Counted from the stretch's first letter, positions 11,910 to 24,945 are shown. The stretch: 64,000 bases of DNA from Notamacropus eugenii (GCF_028372415.1 NC_092878.1:4553501-4617500); one strand, 5' to 3'. The notes: generated by a model not told the origin, from the sequence alone. Numbers and translations: made by a program.

Positions 11910-12190
11910 TGTGGTAACACTCCTAGATTATTTAACCCTTCCTTCCTCCAATCTGTCCTGCAAAAGTAACCATCATTAATTCCCTACTTTCATAAATGTA
12001 TTTCCCATTCAGAGACTTTCCATGGCTCCCTAGCCTCTACCATATCAATTTCTAAATCTTTAGCTGGTTTTCAAGACCATCTACAATATAGTTCTGTCCC
12101 TCCCATCCAGTTTTCTCCTATTAGTCCCAGGGGACATCCTCTGCTCTAATCAGGCTTGTTGTTCCATGAACATGCCATTCTCATTCACAC
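11910..12190 (+). repeat. L2 LINE fragment (3' part)
   Basis: Continues the L2 interrupted by the MIR: 'agagactttccatggctccc', 'ggttttcaagaccatctaca' and 'atgaacatgccattctc'. Confidence 0.65.
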
Positions 12191-13044
12191 ACCAACAAAA
12201 TGAACCTCAAATTCTCAGGGGCAAGAGAAAGGGAAGGGAATTTGGTATTCTGTTGTCCTTGGCCAGATTTCTGCAATTCATTTGAAAATATTGGTCAAGC
12301 AAGAGCCTGACTCATTTTATTCATTTTTTGGCCATTTTATCTCAAAACAACAGGAAAAAAATAGGCCACTACAGAGGCTCCAACGTCCACCAGAGAGGGG
12401 ATTTTCCTTTCCAAAAATAAAATTTTTTTTCTTTTTAACAAAGTTACTTATGTTGAGAAAGAAAAGATAAAAACAAAACAAAACACTGTTGACCTAAAAT
12501 TAAGTTCCATAGTGTAAACTGGATTATTTTTTTGTTGTAATTTATGTCATTTAATTTTCTCCTATACTAAACTAACAATCTGTTTCTTTCAGAATATAAA
12601 TTGGCTGTCTGGAATCTGTGTAACCCGTAAGATGATGTGTTGCATATTTCTCTTTCAATTCATGGGCGTCATGCATTGTATAACATTACCTCATACGCTG
12701 TAACTATCCTCTGTCACATGCAAGATACATAAAATACATCGTCAACGTCCCCCAAGATAGCAGGGCCATCCAATTCCAATTAATTTACTTTACAGACTCT
12801 TTCCAGTTCTTGTGCTAGAACATATAAACCATCAGGAAAGAAAAGTCAACTTAAATGTTTGAAGGTTCTATTGAGGCAAAACATAATGTCTGGCTGGTTA
12901 GCTTTCAGTTTCCTGTGTTTTCTGCCCAGAGCTGGTTGATTCTCTCTTAAAGATCACTCTTGAGGAATTTGGAAATCCACTTTAAAATATTGCTTCTCTT
13001 CCTTTCCAATCTATTTTCTCATCATGAATTGGTATTCAAATATG

Positions 13045-13160
13045 AATTCAAAGAAAGCATTAGTTACATAGAACATAAACTCATGGAGGGTAGGGACTGG
13101 TTTCATTTTATTCTTTTAGTTCAAGAACCTGGCACAATGCCTTTCACATAGTGGGCACTT
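13045..13160 (+). repeat. L2 3' end
   Basis: 'cataaactcatggagggtag', 'ggcacaatgcctttcacata' and 'gtgggcacttt' match the L2 terminus. Confidence 0.6.
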
Positions 13161-13164
13161 TAGA

Positions 13165-13320
13165 AGTACAGCTGGGCAGCATTGTGGATGGAGTTCTGGA
13201 ACTGGAGTCCAAAGGACCAGAGGAATGCATGACTCTGGGCAAGTCATTTGACCTCTTATCCATAGGGATAATTATGGCATTTACCTCACAATGTTGTAAA
13301 CCACTTTGCAAGCCCTAAAG
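13165..13320 (+). repeat. MIR/MAR1 fragment
   Basis: 'gctgggcagcattgtggatg', 'ggaactggagtccaaag' and 'gactctgggcaagtcatttg'. Confidence 0.65.
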
Positions 13321-13324
13321 TAGT

Positions 13325-13435
13325 GATATACATGCACACATATGTATTTATAACTGTATATGTGTGTATATGTATGTATATATGTGTGCATACACATATA
13401 CATTCACATACATACACATAACACATTCTAGATAC
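13325..13435. repeat. TA/TG microsatellite
   Basis: Alternating 'tatgtgtgtatatgtatg' and 'acatacacataacaca' runs. Confidence 0.75.
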
Positions 13436-13929
13436 GCATATGTCAGTACTACATCTATATGTCAGTATTATCATTAACAACTACTTGTATGATGAGATTG
13501 GATTTAGATGACTTGAATTCAATTTGGTTCTTTAACCTTTTGGGTCAAAATCCAGTTCCGAGAGATTCTGTATGACAATTGTCCCAGTAGCCTCCAAGTC
13601 CATCCATGCTATGATGGAGGAGGTATGTTTCATCGACTCTTCTCCAGGATCTTCATTAGTTTCTCTGCCACGTGTTCAATGTCGTTTTAGTAACTTTTTA
13701 ATTTACTTTGTTGGAGTCATCATATCATCTTTACTCTTCTTACTTGACTATGTTCTACTTCATACAAACCTCCCCACATTTCTCAGAATTCCTGATATGT
13801 GTCATTTCCTTTCATAAGATGCCGTTCTATTATATTCATTTGCTGGGTGGCAAGTTCAGGTGTACAGATCAGTGATTTCATTAACACAGGGAACCTTCCT
13901 GTGAGGGAACTCCCTTTACTAATGCAGAC

Positions 13930-14310
13930 AAACACTTTGCAACTTAAAGTCTTAGAGAATTGCTGAGTGTTAAATGACTTGCCTAGGGTCACATAGGCAG
14001 TATATTTCAAGACTGGAACTAGAACCCATGTCTTCCCAACTCCAAGGTCATTTTTAGATTATAAGCTCCTTGAGGGCAGAGACTATATTTTGCTTCTTTT
14101 TTTATTTCCAGTGCTTAGCACAGTGCCTGACGCACCTTAGATGCTTAATAAATATTGATCGATTGATTCTATCCACTGTACCACATGGATCCTCCTTCAT
14201 CCATATGCCTCTCTGGGCCTTGATTCCTCATTTGTAAAATTCGAAGCTGTATCACTTGACCTTGAAGGTCTCTTTCAGCTCTAAATCCATCATCCTATCA
14301 TCCTTACTTA
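13930..14310. repeat. MIR and L2 3' end, adjacent
   Basis: 13930-14055 is a complement MIR ('tgacttgcctagggtcacat'). 14060-14165 is a sense L2 3' end ('ctccttgagggcagagacta', 'agcacagtgcctgacgc', 'gcttaataaatattga'). MIR-like text continues to 14310. Confidence 0.65.
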
Positions 14311-15299
14311 TATTTATTGATATTGGAGGATATAATAATTTTTCTCCTGTCAGAATCTAGATGAACACATAGGGATATCTGGGCAATGGACTGTTAAAAA
14401 ACAGCCTTTACTCCCTTGAATAAACAAGAACCCTTGGCTGAGGAGTTTTTAACCAGGAAAAGAACGGAGGTGAAGACCTTTCTAGGGACGAGTTGCTACT
14501 CTTACTTCTTAAAGGGTTTTTTTCCTTTACCTGGTTGGAGCTCTTGAGCTACATTTGGTTTTTGCGTCCAACTCCAAAATCACTTGCCGATGGCTAAGTT
14601 AATCAGTCTTCCTGGAATCTGGGATGGAAATAGATTCCACCATCTTGCTCTTGGTGGCCAGCTAGCCTGGTATCCATCCCAGATCAGGACTGCTGGTTCC
14701 AGCAGAAAGCCATCCAATTTCAGGACAGGAAGTCTTGTTCCTTCCCAGAAAAGTGAGAGTCTGGGAAAAAGAAGGGAAGAGGAAGAAACAAGATTTGTCA
14801 ACTTTCTTCACAAATGTTAGGTGGTGGGTTTAGCACTTAATGTAACAAATTCTTGCCATGTTTACTCATTTTATTATTTAGAATTTTCCAGGGAAAAAGT
14901 TAGATTTCTGACTCACAAAGCTTTAGAAAGTTGTGGTATTACATTTTTGTATCAATTGGCATTGAAGGATCCTATTCTCCTAGTTTTCCTGATTTATGAA
15001 ATTTGAAGTCATGACAATAGTACATTTAAAGTGGTTTTAAGTTTTTTTTCCCAGTCAGATTGATTTTTGTGGGTTTATGTTTTGAGACCAGATTGAGATG
15101 AAGGTTTTTGTTAGCTAGCCTCAACATAAGAATTTATTTAGGATGGGAGATAGGTAGTGGGGCTAACACTTTAAAAGAAGTAATCTTGGGTTAAATAACC
15201 AGCACATATTTCTATTTTTACTTTTCTCTCTTCCTCCTCTCCCTCACTTTCTACTATGATTCCAAATTATTTAATCTGAAAACTCTTACCTTAAATAGG

Positions 15300-15505
15300 T
15301 TCCAATAGCAGCTAACAGCTATGGTGTTGAGATGGGAAGTTTTAATACTCAGAAGATCTGGGTTCAGATTCTAGTTCTACCGCTTTATGTGACTGTTGGT
15401 CTTCTCATTCTTCATCAGGAAAATGAAAAGTGGGTTTTATGATCCTGTGTTATTGTGATTAGATGACTTCTGATTCCCTTCTACTTCTAAATCTCTGATC
15501 CCATG
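15300..15505 (+). repeat. MIR SINE
   Basis: 'agaagatctgggttcagatt', 'ctcattcttcatcaggaaaa' and 'agatgacttctgattccctt'. Confidence 0.6.
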
Positions 15506-15879
15506 AATTGGACCACATCCTTCCCAACAAACCAGCATCTCTCCTATTTTCCTTGTCCCAAACCAGCCCCTTTCCCACCTTCCTTGTCCCTATGAAATGG
15601 TATGCCATCATTCTTCCAGATGCCCAGATGAGAAATGTCTCCCCATGTCTAATCCATCACATCAAATGATTTCTTCCTTTGAAATCTCTCTCATTTGGGT
15701 ATATAAAATTTGTTTTCAATAAATCTAAATTTGAAACAAATTGTAGACTACTCCCAGTCACAAAAATTGTGGCTGACTATCAGTTTTTCTGGACCACTCT
15801 AGGGCACCAATTTTTGGTAATAATAATGATATCTCACATTAAGTGCTTTAAGGCTTTCAAAGTCTTCTCACAAAGCAAA

Positions 15880-16010
15880 AGATTTGGAGTTAAAAGATCT
15901 GGGTTCAAATCTTGCCTCCTATCATTTATTACCTGTGTCATCTTGGGCAAGTCACTTAATCTCACTGGACATCAGTTTCTTCCTCTGTAGAATGAGAGGA
16001 CTTGATGTCT
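15880..16010 (+). repeat. MIR SINE
   Basis: 'tttggagttaaaagatctgg', 'catcttgggcaagtcactta' and 'ctctgtagaatgagagg'. Confidence 0.75.
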
Positions 16011-16029
16011 TCTGGGGTCACTTTCTGCC

Positions 16030-16190
16030 CTATATTTTGTAAATCAGACCTTTATCAGAAATACTTAATGCAAAGAGTTTCCCTATTCTGCAGAGTCCTT
16101 TTTTATACTAGCTACACTGATTTTGTTTGTGGAAAAAATGTTTTTGTCATCAATATTATCTATTTGCTTTTTTCACGACAGCATCATTTC
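16030..16190 (-). mobile_element. L1 ORF2-end fragment
   Basis: 'cagacctttatcagaaatac', 'gttttgtcat' and 'ctatttgcttttttcacgac' are the complement of the L1 ORF2 C-terminal region. Confidence 0.55.
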
Positions 16191-16394
16191 TGTAATGCCC
16201 AACGCTAAACATGAAAGAAGAGCATAGAATGAAATTGGGAGATGAAATATTTTCTGATTGTCCCTTCCCCCCCTTTCTTTTCATTACCAACTATGCATTC
16301 AACTTTCTTATTGAAGAGTTAACCATAAACCATGGATCATCCCTTCCCAGCTACAAATAACTTGTTCCTTTTTAGTGGAAATGTAGGAGTTATT

Positions 16395-16560
16395 GAAAGG
16401 AAAATTCACAGAATTGAAAGAGTATCCAATCTATCCCAACATAAGAATCCCTTCTCTAAAAAAATAGCCCATTACAGTTTTGGATAACTCTTAGGAAGTT
16501 TTTCTTGACCTCAACTGTAAGTTTGTCTGTCTACAGCTTCTACTTATTGAAAGTATTTTC
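16395..16560 (-). repeat. L3/CR1 fragment
   Basis: 'ttttggataactcttaggaa' and 'gtttttcttgacctcaactg' are the complement of the L3 3' region. Confidence 0.5.
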
Positions 16561-16599
16561 ATCAAATAATATTTAGGGGGTAAATCTGAACAGTTTTAG

Positions 16600-18645
16600 A
16601 AAACTTGAACACTTAAAAAAAAATAGGAGTGGCCAAATGGTAAAAGAGGTGCAAATTTCCACTAAAGAGAACTCCTTAAAAAGCAGAATTGGCCAAATGG
16701 AAAAGGAGAAACAAAAACTCCCTGAAGAAAATAATTACTTAAAAGTTAGAATTTTGCAAGTTGAAACTAATGACTTTATGAGACATCAAGAAACAATAAA
16801 ATAAAATCAAAAGAATGAAAAAAATAGAAGAAAATGTGAAATATCTCATTAGAAAGACCACTGACCTGGAAAATAGATCCAGGAAACATAATTTAAGAGT
16901 TTGATTTGGCAATAAAATAGAGGAGTTTCAAACATTCTTGATGAAAAGACCAGAACTGAATAGAAAATTTGACTTTCAAGCATAAGGTTCAAGAGCAGCA
17001 TAAAAAGGTAAACAAGAAAGAGAAATCATTAGGGATTCAATAAGGTTAAACTGTTTACATTCCTACATGGGAAAATGATACTTGTAACTCCTAAAAACTT
17101 TCTCACGATTAGGGTGGTTAGAAGGAGTGTACTTAGACAGAGGGCATAGGTGTGAGTTGAATATAACAGGATGATAGACAAAAAATAAAATAAAGTGGTG
17201 AGAAAGAAGAATGCATTGGGAGAAGGGGAAAGGGAGAGGTAGAATGGAGTAAATTACCTGACATAAAAGAGGCCCCAAAAAAGATTTTACAGTGAAGGGG
17301 AAGATGAGGGAGGTGGGGAAGGAAGTCATGAACCTTACTCTTGTTGGAATGGACTCAAAGAGGGAATAATATATATACTTAGTTGGGTGTAGAAATCTTT
17401 CTTACCATACAGGAAAGTATGAGGACAAGGGGATGAGAGGAGAAGACTGATAGAAGGGAGGGTGGATTTGGGGAAGTAAATTCAGAAGTGCTTTTGAGAA
17501 TGGTCACAGTAAAAGGAGAAAGTAGGATAAAGAGGGGGGAAATAGGATGGAAATACATTGCAATCATTAATGTGAAAAAAATTTACAGCAAGTTTCTCTG
17601 ATAGACTTCATTTCTCAATATGTAGAGAACTGAGACAAATTTATAGAAATAAGAGCCATTCTTCAATTGATAAGAGGTCAAAGGCTATGAACAGGCAGTT
17701 TTTAGACAAAGTAATCAAAACTATAGTCATATGAAAAAAATGTTCTAAATCACTATTGATTAGAGAAATGCTAATGAAAACAACTCTGAGCTACCCCTCC
17801 CAACCTATCAGATTCGCTAATATGACAGAACAGGAAATGACAAATGTTGGAGGGGATGTGGAAAAATTGGGACACTAAATGCATTATTGATAAAGTTGTA
17901 TACTGATTCAACTATTCCAGAGAGCAATTTGGAACTGTGCCCAAAGGGCTATAAAACCATGCATACCCTTTGACCATTTAATATTACTTCTAGATCTGTA
18001 TCCCAAAGAGATAAAAGACAAGAAGGAAAAGAACCTATGTGTATAAAAATATTTACAGCAGCTCCTTTAGTGATGGCAAAGAATTGGAAATTGAGGGGAT
18101 GTCCATCAATTGGGAAATGGCTGAACAAGGTGTGTATGATTGTGATGGAATACTACTGTGCTGTAAGAAATGACAAGCAGGAAGCTTTCAGAAAAAAACC
18201 TCGACAGGCTTACATGAACTGATGCAAAGTGAAATGAGCAGAAACAGGAGAACATTGTATACAGTAACAACAATACTATATAATGATCAACTATGCATAA
18301 TTTAGCTATTCTCAGCAATACAATGATTCAAGATAATTCTGAAGGACTTAAGAGGAAAATGCTGTCCTTCTCTAGAGAAAGAAATGATAAAGTCTGAATG
18401 AGATTGAAGCATACTTTTTCATTACTTTATTTTTCTTGGGATTTTTTGTCTCTTTTCTTTCACAGTATGACTTACATGGAAATATGTTTTGCATGACTGC
18501 ATATGTGTAACCTGTGTCCAATGGTTTGCCTTCTCAGTGAGGAAGGGAGAGAATTTGGAAGTTAAAATTTGAAAAAAAAAAAGAACGTTAAAATTGTTTT
18601 TCATGTAAGGGGGGGAATAAAACATTTAATTAAAAAAAAAGAAAT
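16600..18645 (+). mobile_element. Second half-L1 copy, decayed, ending in an L1 tail
   Basis: ORF1 remnants (16615-16985) include a degenerate coiled coil and the end 'agaccagaactgaatagaaa', matching the end of ORF1 in the 3446-6188 copy. A purine-rich spacer (16990-17570) follows. Then comes the extreme 3' part of L1 ORF2 and the L1 3' UTR (17575-18645), ending in an A-rich tail. No endonuclease or reverse transcriptase region lies between. It is 5' truncated and has many stops. It may be one element (ORF1 + spacer + L1 3' end) or two adjacent insertions. Confidence 0.65.
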
Positions 18646-18774
18646 TAGAACCTCAAAGTCTTAAGAAAGATTGATTGGTGGAATTGTGTTTTGTCACCAG
18701 GATAAGTCTACTTTACCACTTCAGTGTGAGATGTCTCTGATTATGTATTTCTTATTTATCTCTAAGCAAGTGAC

Positions 18775-18945
18775 CTCTGATGGTCTTGGGTAAATCACCT
18801 CCCTTTCTTTGAACCTCATTTTTCTCTTCTATGAAAGGGAATAGTAATAATATTTGAACTGCCTACTTCACAGGGTTATTGTGAGGCTTAATACTGACAG
18901 TCTCTCTGAAAGCATTACATAAACTGTCATTAGCATTCCCAACCA
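18775..18945 (+). repeat. MIR SINE 3' half
   Basis: 'gtcttgggtaaatcacctcc', 'cagggttattgtgaggctta' and 'gcattacataaactgtcatt'. Confidence 0.7.
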
Positions 18946-19224
18946 CAAATTTGAAATATCCTAAGGCATTTCTAATTTTTTCAAGCGATATTATGAATTT
19001 CTCAAAACATAATTCACATTCATTTTTTCAAAGTAAGCATATTCTCCAGCACCTTGGGTAAAGAAAACGTTAAAGATGTTACTAAATCAATGAGGTAACA
19101 ACACTCTCCCAAAGGGTAGGACTTGCTGGTCTTAGAACTTGATCATGCTTTTTCCATTGGGTTTCCCCATCACAGTCCACTAAATATATGTTTTTGTTGC
19201 TTAACTTCTTTTGGGTGAACACCA

Positions 19225-19790
19225 TAGGCACAGAGTTAACAGAATTGTAGAATCTTACAAATGTACAGGACTTGAGAAATCATCCAGTTCAACCACTGAG
19301 GCCCATAAAGGGGTGTGACTTACTTCCCTAAGGTCAGCAAGTCAGGCCAACTAGTATTTATTAAGTGCTTGCTATGTGCCAGGCACTGTGCTAAACACTG
19401 GGGATGCAAAGAAAGTATTTTTTTAAAAAAATCCCTGCTCTCAAGGAGCTCCTATTCTAATTGCGGGTAGAGTGACAACATGCAAAAAACTATGTGCAGA
19501 CAGTACATATGCGTAGGATAAATAAGAAGTCATTTCAGAGAGAAGGCACTAAGACTTAAAGAGGACTGGGCAAAGCCTTCTTGCAAGGTGGGATTTTAGT
19601 TGAGCCTTAAAAGAAGTCAGAGAAGCCAGCAGGAGGAGATGAGGAAAGAGAGCTTTCCATTAATGGGAGGAGCAAATGAAAATGCCTGGAATTGAAAGAT
19701 GGAGTATTTTGGAAGAGGAACAGATATAAAGCCAGTGTCATTGGTCTCAGAGTACTTGGAGGGAAGTTGGTGGATCAGGTTGCTTGTATA
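19225..19790 (-). repeat. MIR-like piece plus long L2 3' region
   Basis: 19340-19790 is the complement of the L2 3' end and 3' UTR: 'tattaagtgcttgctatgtg', 'ccaggcactgtgctaaacac', 'gctctcaaggagctcctatt', 'gggattttagttgagcctta', 'gagagctttccattaatggg'. 19225-19330 looks like a MIR-related piece. Confidence 0.65.
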
Positions 19791-19799
19791 TATACAGAA

Positions 19800-22060
19800 A
19801 TAAACCCTTTGGTACACAGATGTTGCAGACAGAAAGCTTTGAGCTACTTGAGTCCAAAAAGGAGATTGATCTAAAATAGGCGAAGTTAAGATTATAACTC
19901 TTCTAGTATTGTAACTTAAGTTAGATTTTTCCCCGGGGGCATTAAATTAAGAGGGCAAGGAATTTAGAGGGCACATGTACCTCTTCAGCAGGTAACAGCA
20001 ACAACTTAGGACCTAATTGGCAAGAATAAATAATTAAAATAGAAAGTATACAAATGGGAACTGGGCTGAGCTTCTCTCTCCCCAATCTGCTCCCCATTCT
20101 CACCCCTTAAATGAGGGAGCACTTCTTTATGAATGTCCTGGGTGTGCTGTGGTACAAAAAATGGCTAGTTAAGGCTCTGTGAAAATGAGTGAGAGAAATA
20201 ATAGAGAAAACTTTTACTCCTCCTATTCCCTGCCCCCCTTCTCTTTCATACTTGACTTCAAAATTCAGTTTTGTTAAGAATACAGCTGTTTCTGGGACCC
20301 ACCCCTCCTAGCATCACATAGCCAGCAGTTGAGAGATGAATCAGTGTCCCCTGCCTCTGGAAGCCAAACCCAATTACCATAGTCTCTGTGAATTGACTGA
20401 CTCTTTCGGGAAGCTTAGTTCCTTTCTTAGCCCCAAGGGGGCTTTCCGGTGTTCAAAGCAGAGTCCACAGGGTATGAGTGTGTTCTTTAGGTCTAATTAG
20501 AGTTTGTAAGTATCCAATGAGGAATGCAAAATCACAACTGTGTTTGCTCTCACTGGGGAACTAATCAGGAATCAACTCCCTTTTGTTTGGGGGGGGGGGA
20601 ACCCCATGTATTTCCAAGTTTCTGAGCCCTTGGCAAAGAGGAGTCATCCCATTTGTCAAGGAAAGTGGAAAATTTTCCTTTTTCTAGCCTAAGGGACTCA
20701 AATTGGGAGTGTAGGTTCTTTTCAGTGGGGCATCCTTTAGAGTTCACTCCAGGGGGTATTCTCATGTTTCTCAGGATCCAGCTTGTTCCGGGGGAAAAAA
20801 GACCACAGGGGTGCTCCTGGGTCCTGTCCCAGACAGCCTTGAGAGGAGAGCTGAGTCATTCTGGAATCCCCTGAATCTTCTCCATCACCTCTCATTTTCT
20901 TCTAACCCCCCTCCCAACACATATGCACATACACATACACCACATGCAGTGTTCCAAAATGGGAAGGAGCCAAGTGCCTGTTCTTCTATTTTAATTAGCT
21001 TGCAAATATAGAATGCTAAATCTGACTAAGTCACTGAGGATCTTGTCTTTGTTTCTTCTTTTAGCGACTAAATCCTTTTTAGCTTTCCTGTTGTTCCAGT
21101 ACAGGTTCTTTGTGTGGAGTTTTAAGCCTACTCACCTAGATTGGGACTGTGTGACAGCTAGAAGTAGGGCTTTGCTCAAGTATGGCCAAATCTGGGGAGT
21201 AACAAATTGGAATTCCAGATTGACAAGAGAGGAGGAGGATAATTAAATACACTGGGGTCTGCAGTGAATAGGGTTATTCTACTACTGCCTTCCCCAAAGG
21301 TTGGGGCAGTCTGAGCCCTGTATGTCTTCCCTCAGACTCCTGCATCTTCTATACCCTGGATACCTCTAACCCAATCCAGAACAAGGATGGGAAAGGAGGC
21401 AATGGTCTTGGTGGTCCACCCTCAATCTTTTAACTTTCAGGCAATGAGATTTCTATTATCAATCATTGCTTCTGCTCCCACATTCCTTCCATCCCACCTT
21501 GGGGTGGGTCAGGGGAAAGTAGAAGAGACATCCCAGAGGTAAGGAGTATTATTGCCATAAACTTCCAACTCCTGTCTCTTAAGGGTCCTGCACCTTTCCC
21601 ATTGTGGCTGAACCTCCATGAGATCTGGAGGCTAGGTGCCCAAGACAGCCACTAGGGGATTAAAGTATAATGTTTCATGATATTTCATTCCCCTCTGTCT
21701 CATTTATATGGCCACATAGATTGGGGTGAGACTACTTAAGAACTGCAAATGCTTTGCCTGGATTGGGTGACAATCCAAATTTCAGATAAGTTCCAAGTCC
21801 CACTTACCTCCTGTTAGCCTGTGTCTGGAACCAAGTATCACTGAGCATCGGAATGAAGGGAGAAAAATGGGTATCCAGGATGAACATGGACAGAGATGGT
21901 GGGGGTAGAGAGGAGAAGTAGGTAGCTAGAGGAAGATGACAGAATTTCCCTCTCACCACCCTTGTTCCTCTCCTCTATCATCTTAGATAGTCTATATGAT
22001 CTAACTAGTTCCTAGTTAGCAAGAATAATTAAAATAAGAAGTTATCTTCTGATATCTCTA
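19800..22060. other. Intergenic, no recognised element
   Basis: I see only short runs (poly-G at 20590, CA-rich text at 20925). Reading frames are short and overlap on both strands without family motifs. This is one of the least repetitive stretches and may hold unique or conserved non-coding DNA. Confidence 0.5.
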
Positions 22061-22064
22061 TCTT

Positions 22065-24520
22065 TTCTAGTCAAGCTCCTAAAATATTTTTTTTAAAAAG
22101 TTCTTTACTCCCTCCAAGTTCCACTTCTCTTCAAATTCATTGTCATCCTTGTGCAATCATTTCTTCTGACATCACCACTCAACTGAAACTGTTTTCTCCA
22201 AGGTTACCAACAATTGCTTAATAGTTAAATTCCATTGCCTTTTCTCAGGCTTCATCTTTCTTGACCTTTCTGCAGCATTTGGCATTGCTGATTGCCATCT
22301 CTTACTGGATGCTCCACCCTGCCCATGACTCTTCTGTCTTTGGCTTTTCTTTCTATCTCTCTAACCACTCCTCAGTCTCCTTTTCTAGATTCTCATCTAG
22401 AAGCCCTAACCTTTTCCTGGAGGCATTTCCCAAATTCTATCCTGGTCCTTCTTCTTTTCCTATGCCTTCCGTCAGTTTTCTCATTGTTTCTATTTGGTTC
22501 AATTATTATCATTTTACAGCTGATTCCAAGATCTATATATCTAGCTCTCATCTTTCTCCTGACTTCCAGGCTTGCACCATCAAATGTTTGTTGGACATCT
22601 TCTACTGAATGTCCCTTAGAACTTCATCTTTCTCAAGATAAAATCAACTTGGAAATTTGCACCTCCTCAGCACCAACTGCCCTTGGGGTCCCTCCCTCCC
22701 TCTGGTTGGCAAGGATGGGATGGACATCTGGGAACTCTTCCCTGATCCTTCAGCATTTGAGGAGAACATGCAGGGAATTCTCCTGGTCTTCCTCATCAAC
22801 TGCTTTCCTGGACTTCATCATCTCCAGAAACTCATTATTCTGCAAGATAAAATGAACTCACTAACTCATATCTCCTCAGATCATTTCCCACCCTGGTTGC
22901 AGGACTTCATAATTCCCCTCATATAGTAACCTATTCTTCCTACCTTTCTTGAACACTTGTCATTTTTCATTAGACTGCGAGTTGCTCGAGGGCAGGGACA
23001 GTCTTGTGCCTTATTTTGCAACTGGCACGTCATAGGTGCTTAATAAATGTCCATTGACTCCGATTCTAACCCTTAGTCATCTCAAATTCGTCATCTCCAA
23101 AATGAAACTCATTATCTTTCCCTCCAAAATTCCCTTATTTCAGTTGAGGGCATCATCTTCCTTCCCATTTCCCAAATTAACAACACTGCTGTCATCCTTG
23201 CCTCTGTTGCCCATCTCTCCCTCCCATACTGAATCCCTCACCAAGAATTGCTAACTCTACCTTTACATTTCTAACTTGTCCCCTTTTCTGCATTCAATGG
23301 ACTTTATCCCATTTCAAGACCTTGTCACCTCTCTTCTAAATTTTTGCAACATCCTTCTCAATTGGATTCCCATACCCTCCTTTCTCCTCTTTGCCATCCA
23401 TCCTGCACACAGCTACCATATATTCTCAAAGCACAAGTCTATAACTGCCACTGTCTTGCTCAAGAAATTTCACTGGCTCCTGTTTTGCCTTTAGAGGATA
23501 AAGTGTTGTTGTTGAGTCATTTCAGTCATGTCTGACTCTTTGTGACCCATTTGGGGTTTTCTTGGCAAAGGCGCTGGAGTAGTCTTCCATTTAAGATAAA
23601 GTACAAACTTCCCAAGTTTACAATTTAAGTCCTCCCAGCATCCAAGACTAGCTTTACTTTCTCAGATGTTTTTCATGAGTCCCCTTCACACTCTGCCTTT
23701 TGGCCAAACTGGCATGTCTGCTGCTGCCTCTTCTCATCATTTGGTCAAGCTCAGCCATGCCTTTTACCAGTTATCCTCAGCACCTGAAATACACTCTTTC
23801 CTTCTTTCTGGGTGTTCAGATCTTTAGTCTTATTCAAAATGTAGGTTATTCATCACCTCCTTCAGAAGGTCTTTTCTGATTCTCCTAGTTAGTTGATGAT
23901 TTTCTCTCCCTCCTCAAACTATCTTCTGCAGACTTACCTGTTTACATGTTGTTTTCTCTCAGTAAAATGTAAGTTTTCTGAGGGTAAGGATGCTTGCCAT
24001 TATCTCCTCATCACCTAGGACAGTACCAAGGAGTAGGTACTTACTGATCCACAGAGGCAGACTACTTCCCCTACCTTGTAGCAGTGTCCTGAGGTCTTTA
24101 TCTTCACCTCAACCCCTAACTAAAAATGTCTTTCCTGCCTCTTCCTCCAGAAGACAAATTTTAGTCATGACTGTTAGCATCTAAGGCTTATCGTCTGCCT
24201 GCTCTCTGAACCCAGGCTGCCCTACTCTTACTCAGTTTCCTAGTGCATAGACCATGTGCAACCTGGTCCCTGTTGATCCTTCAGGCAATCAAAACATCTC
24301 CTTGACTCTATGCAAACCCCAACCACAAATTCCTGCCACATGGAGTTATTTGCTTGGACTTCAGGAATTTCCCAAATCATCTCCCCATTAGATTGTGAGC
24401 TTCTGGAGGACATGGACTGTGTTTTCTGTGTTTTTCCTTTCTTTGTATCTCCTGGATTTAGCATAGTGCCTGGCATATAGGAGGCACTTCATAAATACTT
24501 GTTGACTGACTGACTAAGTG
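22065..24520 (+). repeat. Long L2 LINE (ORF end to 3' terminus), with insertion
   Basis: L2 signatures run in order: 'ttctccaaggttaccaacaa', 'cttcatctttcttgaccttt', 'cttgctcaagaaatttcact', 'ggctcctgttttgccttt', 'ccttcagaaggtcttttctg', and 3' ends near 24020 and 24400-24510 ('tttagcatagtgcctggcat'). There may be two overlapping L2 copies. Longest open frame is 187 codons but shows no intact reverse transcriptase. A SINE tail interrupts it at 23505. Confidence 0.75.
23505..23592 (-). repeat. 5'-truncated MAR1 SINE nested in L2
   Basis: 'gttgttgttgagtcatttca' and 'gtgacccatttggggttttc' are the complement of the MAR1 3' end. AGGATAAAGT (23495-23504) and AAGATAAAGT (23593-23602) form a 10-bp target duplication. 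Outside it the L2 text is continuous. Confidence 0.85.
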
Positions 24521-24734
24521 GAGATACATAGAGCTAAGAACACACTAATAAGACTTAGGGATCAAAATAAGCTAAGCTATTTTAAAGAGCTCTTTACTCT
24601 CCAGAGAACTGAACTGATGCAATTCCAATTATTCAAGAGAGCAAAGGGAAAAAGTGACCAAAGCAAGGTAAGGATGTCAGGAGAGGTTTTTTTTAATGAT
24701 GATGATGATGATGGTAATGGTAACTGGCACTGAT

Positions 24735-24945
24735 ATCATGCTTTAAGATTTTGCGCAACAATACTATGAGGTAGGCGCTACAGACAATGTCATTTCAATT
24801 TTACACCTGAAGAAACTGGGGCTGAAAGATGTGAAGTAATGTACCCATTGTCACACAGCTAGCCAAAAACTGTCAGAGATGAGATCTGAACTGTGTTTCC
24901 CTGACTCGAAGCCCAGCATGCTGTCAACTATATCATGATGTCTTC
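24735..24945 (-). repeat. MIR SINE
   Basis: 'gaagaaactggggctgaaag', 'ttgtcacacagctagcc' and 'ccctgactcgaagcccagc'. A short (GAT)n run precedes it at 24695-24715. Confidence 0.75.

Noticed and set aside
22261-22855. 115- and 187-codon plus-strand ORFs
   Set aside because: They lie within an L2 LINE and show no intact enzyme core. Leftover coding text of a dead LINE.
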